Below are positions 62,188-64,000 of a DNA stretch of 64,000 nucleotides, in pieces. A model generated the notes under the pieces. The model had not been told where the DNA came from. It did no database searches and worked only from the letters and a program-made list of their open reading frames with translations. The stretch's first letter is position 1, and each line of letters opens with the position of its first letter. This stretch comes from Meishania sp964351985 (GTDB taxonomy: Bacteria; Bacteroidota; Bacteroidia; Flavobacteriales; Flavobacteriaceae): contig CAYGPR010000002.1 in the NCBI GenBank assembly GCA_964351985.1, positions 62,001-126,000 of the forward strand, in the 5' to 3' direction. The translations under genes were made by a program, and so were the position numbers.

Positions 62188-63269
62188 TGAAAAGCTTAAA
62201 AATTTCTCGAAGAAAGTTTATTAAGAAATCGGTTACATCGAGTAGCCTTGTGATGGTCTCAACGGCTGTTCCGTTTTATATTATGCCTTCCAAACCAAAA
62301 TTAGAAGAAACCATTCTCGGCCACGGCGATTTCAAATATCGTTTGGAAAAAGGGTGGGGCGATTTGGACCCGCAAAAACATCCTGTGAATAATTGCCACG
62401 AAATGGTCATGGATCATAAAGGAAGGCTTTTGATGCTCACTGATCATCAAAAGAACAATATGCTCATTTACGATACCTCTGGAAAACTAATGGATAGTTG
62501 GACGCTGAATTTACCCAGCGCACATGGTCTGAACATCCATGATGAAGGAGGAGAAGAGTTTTTGTACATCACGGATCCTTCGCAAGGTAGGGTTCTCAAA
62601 ACATCCATAGGTGGCGAAATTATGATGGAATTAGAGCATCCTGTCAAGTCCGGAGCCTATGAAGAAGGGCTACATTTTCGACCGACGGAGACAGCGATTG
62701 GCCCCAATGGGGATATTTATGTGGCCGATGGCTACGGCTCACAGTATATTTTACAGTTCGATGCCAAGGGCAATTTTATCCGAAAGTTTGGAGGCGATAG
62801 TTTTCTTTCCCCCGAAAAATTCAAACAGGCCCATGGTGTGGCTTTGGATACTAGGGATGCTAACAATCTCACTTTAATCTGTTCCGCTCGTATTAAGAAC
62901 TCGTTCAAGCGCTTTTCACTAGAAGGCGAATATCTGGAAGATTTTTATATGCCTGGATTGTTTATTAGTCGCCCTGTAATCGACGATGGGAATATTTATT
63001 CGGGAGTATGTTTCGGTATGTCGAAAGGCAATTACAACATGCAATTGAACAAAGGTTTCGTCACTGTACTCGATAAAGATAATAAGGTGGTCTCGAATCC
63101 GGGAGGTACCGAACCGACCTACGATGAAAATGGCAAACTACAATTAATGTTTCAAGAACAACAAGTTTTTAAGCACTGCCATGATGTTTGTGTTGATAAT
63201 GACAAAAACCTTTATGTCTGCCAATGGAATGCAGATGGGGTCTATCCCTACAAATTACATCGAGTTTAG
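62187..63269 (+). CDS. Tat-exported NHL/six-bladed beta-propeller protein
   Basis: 360 residues. SRRKFIKKSVTSSSLVMVST is a twin-arginine signal. The rest is a propeller of NHL type: MVMDHKGRLLMLTDHQKNNM, GGEEFLYITDPSQGRVLKTS, IGPNGDIYVADGYGSQYILQ and VCVDNDKNLYVCQWNADGVY are successive blades. Propellers of this kind act as peptidyl-glycine lyase-like or scaffold proteins; no active site can be named. It is translationally coupled to DUF1501 copy B; copy A has no such third gene. Confidence 0.82.
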   Translation: MKSLKISRRKFIKKSVTSSSLVMVSTAVPFYIMPSKPKLEETILGHGDFKYRLEKGWGDLDPQKHPVNNCHEMVMDHKGRLLMLTDHQKNNMLIYDTSGKLMDSWTLNLPSAHGLNIHDEGGEEFLYITDPSQGRVLKTSIGGEIMMELEHPVKSGAYEEGLHFRPTETAIGPNGDIYVADGYGSQYILQFDAKGNFIRKFGGDSFLSPEKFKQAHGVALDTRDANNLTLICSARIKNSFKRFSLEGEYLEDFYMPGLFISRPVIDDGNIYSGVCFGMSKGNYNMQLNKGFVTVLDKDNKVVSNPGGTEPTYDENGKLQLMFQEQQVFKHCHDVCVDNDKNLYVCQWNADGVYPYKLHRV

Positions 63270-63280
63270 ATTTTCAATAC

Positions 63281-64000
63281 CTACTTAGGTTTTCCTATTG
63301 GTGAATCATCACATTTCAGATCCCCAACGACATACTGCAATCCATCTAAAAAGAATTGAAACAACTCTGGGTGATCCATACTTTGAGCATTATGCGAGGG
63401 CGAAGAATAGAAAACACGTCCTTTACCATGTCTTTTGATCCAAGAAACGTATACTACTTTTTCGGCCACTACCTCTTTTAAACCTTCCAATTTATCAACT
63501 TCCATATATAGCAAAGGTCTAAAATCGTAATCGAAATAGGCGTTCTTGAAAAAATAGGGCTCGTCAATATGGGTTAGTCCCTTGCCCTTGAAAGCCTTCA
63601 CCAAAGGATGGTTTTTATCAACTTCTTGTACGTGCATTTCTTGCTGTTTTGGGTGGTAATCAAAGCTTCCACCTGTCATCCGGCTAAATGGTATGGAATT
63701 ATTCTGCACCGTAATGGCGCCGTGCAATATCATCAAACCTCCGCCCTTTGAAACGTATTTCATCATGTTAGCCTCGTATTCCGGTGTACGCTTTTTGATT
63801 TCGGAATCGGACAGCGAAGTATTTTGTCGCAGCAAATCGGCAAAAAGGTCTCTATCCGGCCCGCTTGGATTGCAATTGTTGAAAACAACGGCATCATACT
63901 TTTTTAGGTTTTTGGCCTCGAATTTTTCAATATCATAGCCTACGTGCACTTCAAAGACGCCTGATTTCTTGGCAAGGATTTTTAGCATCTCTATGTTATG
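63281..64000 (-). CDS. ThuA-like domain protein (5' partial)
   Basis: The frame is open through base 64000 (upstream codons HNIE precede the first visible Met at 63988), so the start lies outside the window. The class I glutamine-amidotransferase-like ThuA fold shows YDAVVFNNCNPSG, VSKGGGLMILHGA, SRMTGGSFDYHPKQQEMHV, NHPLVKAFKG and HGKGRVFYSSPSHNAQSM. ThuA-type proteins take part in bacterial 3-keto-disaccharide metabolism, usually with Gfo/Idh/MocA partners. Convergent with the NHL gene, 11 bases apart. Confidence 0.85.
   Translation of the reverse strand, partial: HNIEMLKILAKKSGVFEVHVGYDIEKFEAKNLKKYDAVVFNNCNPSGPDRDLFADLLRQNTSLSDSEIKKRTPEYEANMMKYVSKGGGLMILHGAITVQNNSIPFSRMTGGSFDYHPKQQEMHVQEVDKNHPLVKAFKGKGLTHIDEPYFFKNAYFDYDFRPLLYMEVDKLEGLKEVVAEKVVYVSWIKRHGKGRVFYSSPSHNAQSMDHPELFQFFLDGLQYVVGDLKCDDSPIGKPK

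Noticed and set aside
1..64000. CRISPR array, insertion sequence or prophage genes
   Set aside because: No regularly spaced repeats, transposase, integrase or phage structural genes were recognised on either strand.

Overview
The window looks like a chromosomal segment of a marine, polysaccharide-degrading member of the Bacteroidota (Flavobacteriia, of the Zobellia/Maribacter/Arenibacter type). Evidence for this is a TTTG-N19-TATATTTG promoter in front of tRNA-Asp, a 30S protein S16 with a long acidic tail, a DnaE carrying its own proofreading domain, four secreted formylglycine-type sulfatases, a GH117-family glycosidase and many lipoproteins. No 16S sequence is present, so the taxon is inferred.

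Layout. 1-2823: the end of a sugar-phosphate isomerase-like gene, the ribosomal pair rpsP-rimM and a DUF2383 helical-bundle protein. 2888-4288: a sulfatase. 4574-10583: housekeeping genes (dnaE, trxA, a DUF58 protein, tRNA-Asp). 10588-17765: an AT-rich accessory block of small genes that starts directly after tRNA-Asp. It holds a MocR regulator, three GNAT acetyltransferases, two flavin-split-barrel proteins, DUF1272, a cupin gene interrupted by an in-frame stop, an S41 protease and an ABM-like protein, and it ends in a truncated cupin gene.

17811-29037 (minus strand) is a catabolic cluster: DUF5060 glycosidase-like protein, MR-type enolase, KduD-like SDR, Zn-dehydrogenase, GH117, KDP(Gal) aldolase, KD(Gal) kinase and a three-gene TRAP transporter. 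Together these fit uptake and breakdown of 3,6-anhydrogalactose or a related sugar acid to pyruvate and glyceraldehyde-3-phosphate. 29278-40852 (plus) holds three sulfatases, a Tat-exported Gfo/Idh/MocA oxidoreductase and a first PSD1-DUF1501 pair. 40856-45514 (minus) holds a FucP-type symporter, an SDR, a tagaturonate reductase-like protein and an LgoD-like dehydrogenase. This is a plausible L-galactose/L-galactonate route, L-galactose being a building block of agar and porphyran.

45768-48595 (plus) is an unusual trio: class III-like alcohol dehydrogenase, esterase and phytanoyl-CoA-type dioxygenase. 48686-54392 (minus) is a four-gene operon (MetE-like protein, UlaG-like metallohydrolase, giant haem-binding lipoprotein, exported TIM-barrel isomerase). 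It faces a GntR regulator across a perfect palindromic operator. 55297-57364 holds a lipoprotein and a membrane-tethered winged-helix regulator. Across a repeat-rich divergent promoter lies a second PSD1-DUF1501 pair plus an NHL-propeller protein (57481-63269). A ThuA-like gene runs off the right edge.

Overall the window reads as the catabolic back-end of a sulfated red-algal galactan utilisation locus. No SusC/SusD pair is present and no AHG dehydrogenase was seen, so uptake of oligosaccharides and some steps must lie elsewhere. The most interesting candidates are the GntR operon with the adjacent dioxygenase/dehydrogenase/esterase trio (a possible sugar O-demethylation system) and the duplicated PSD1-DUF1501 modules, one with its own membrane-bound regulator.
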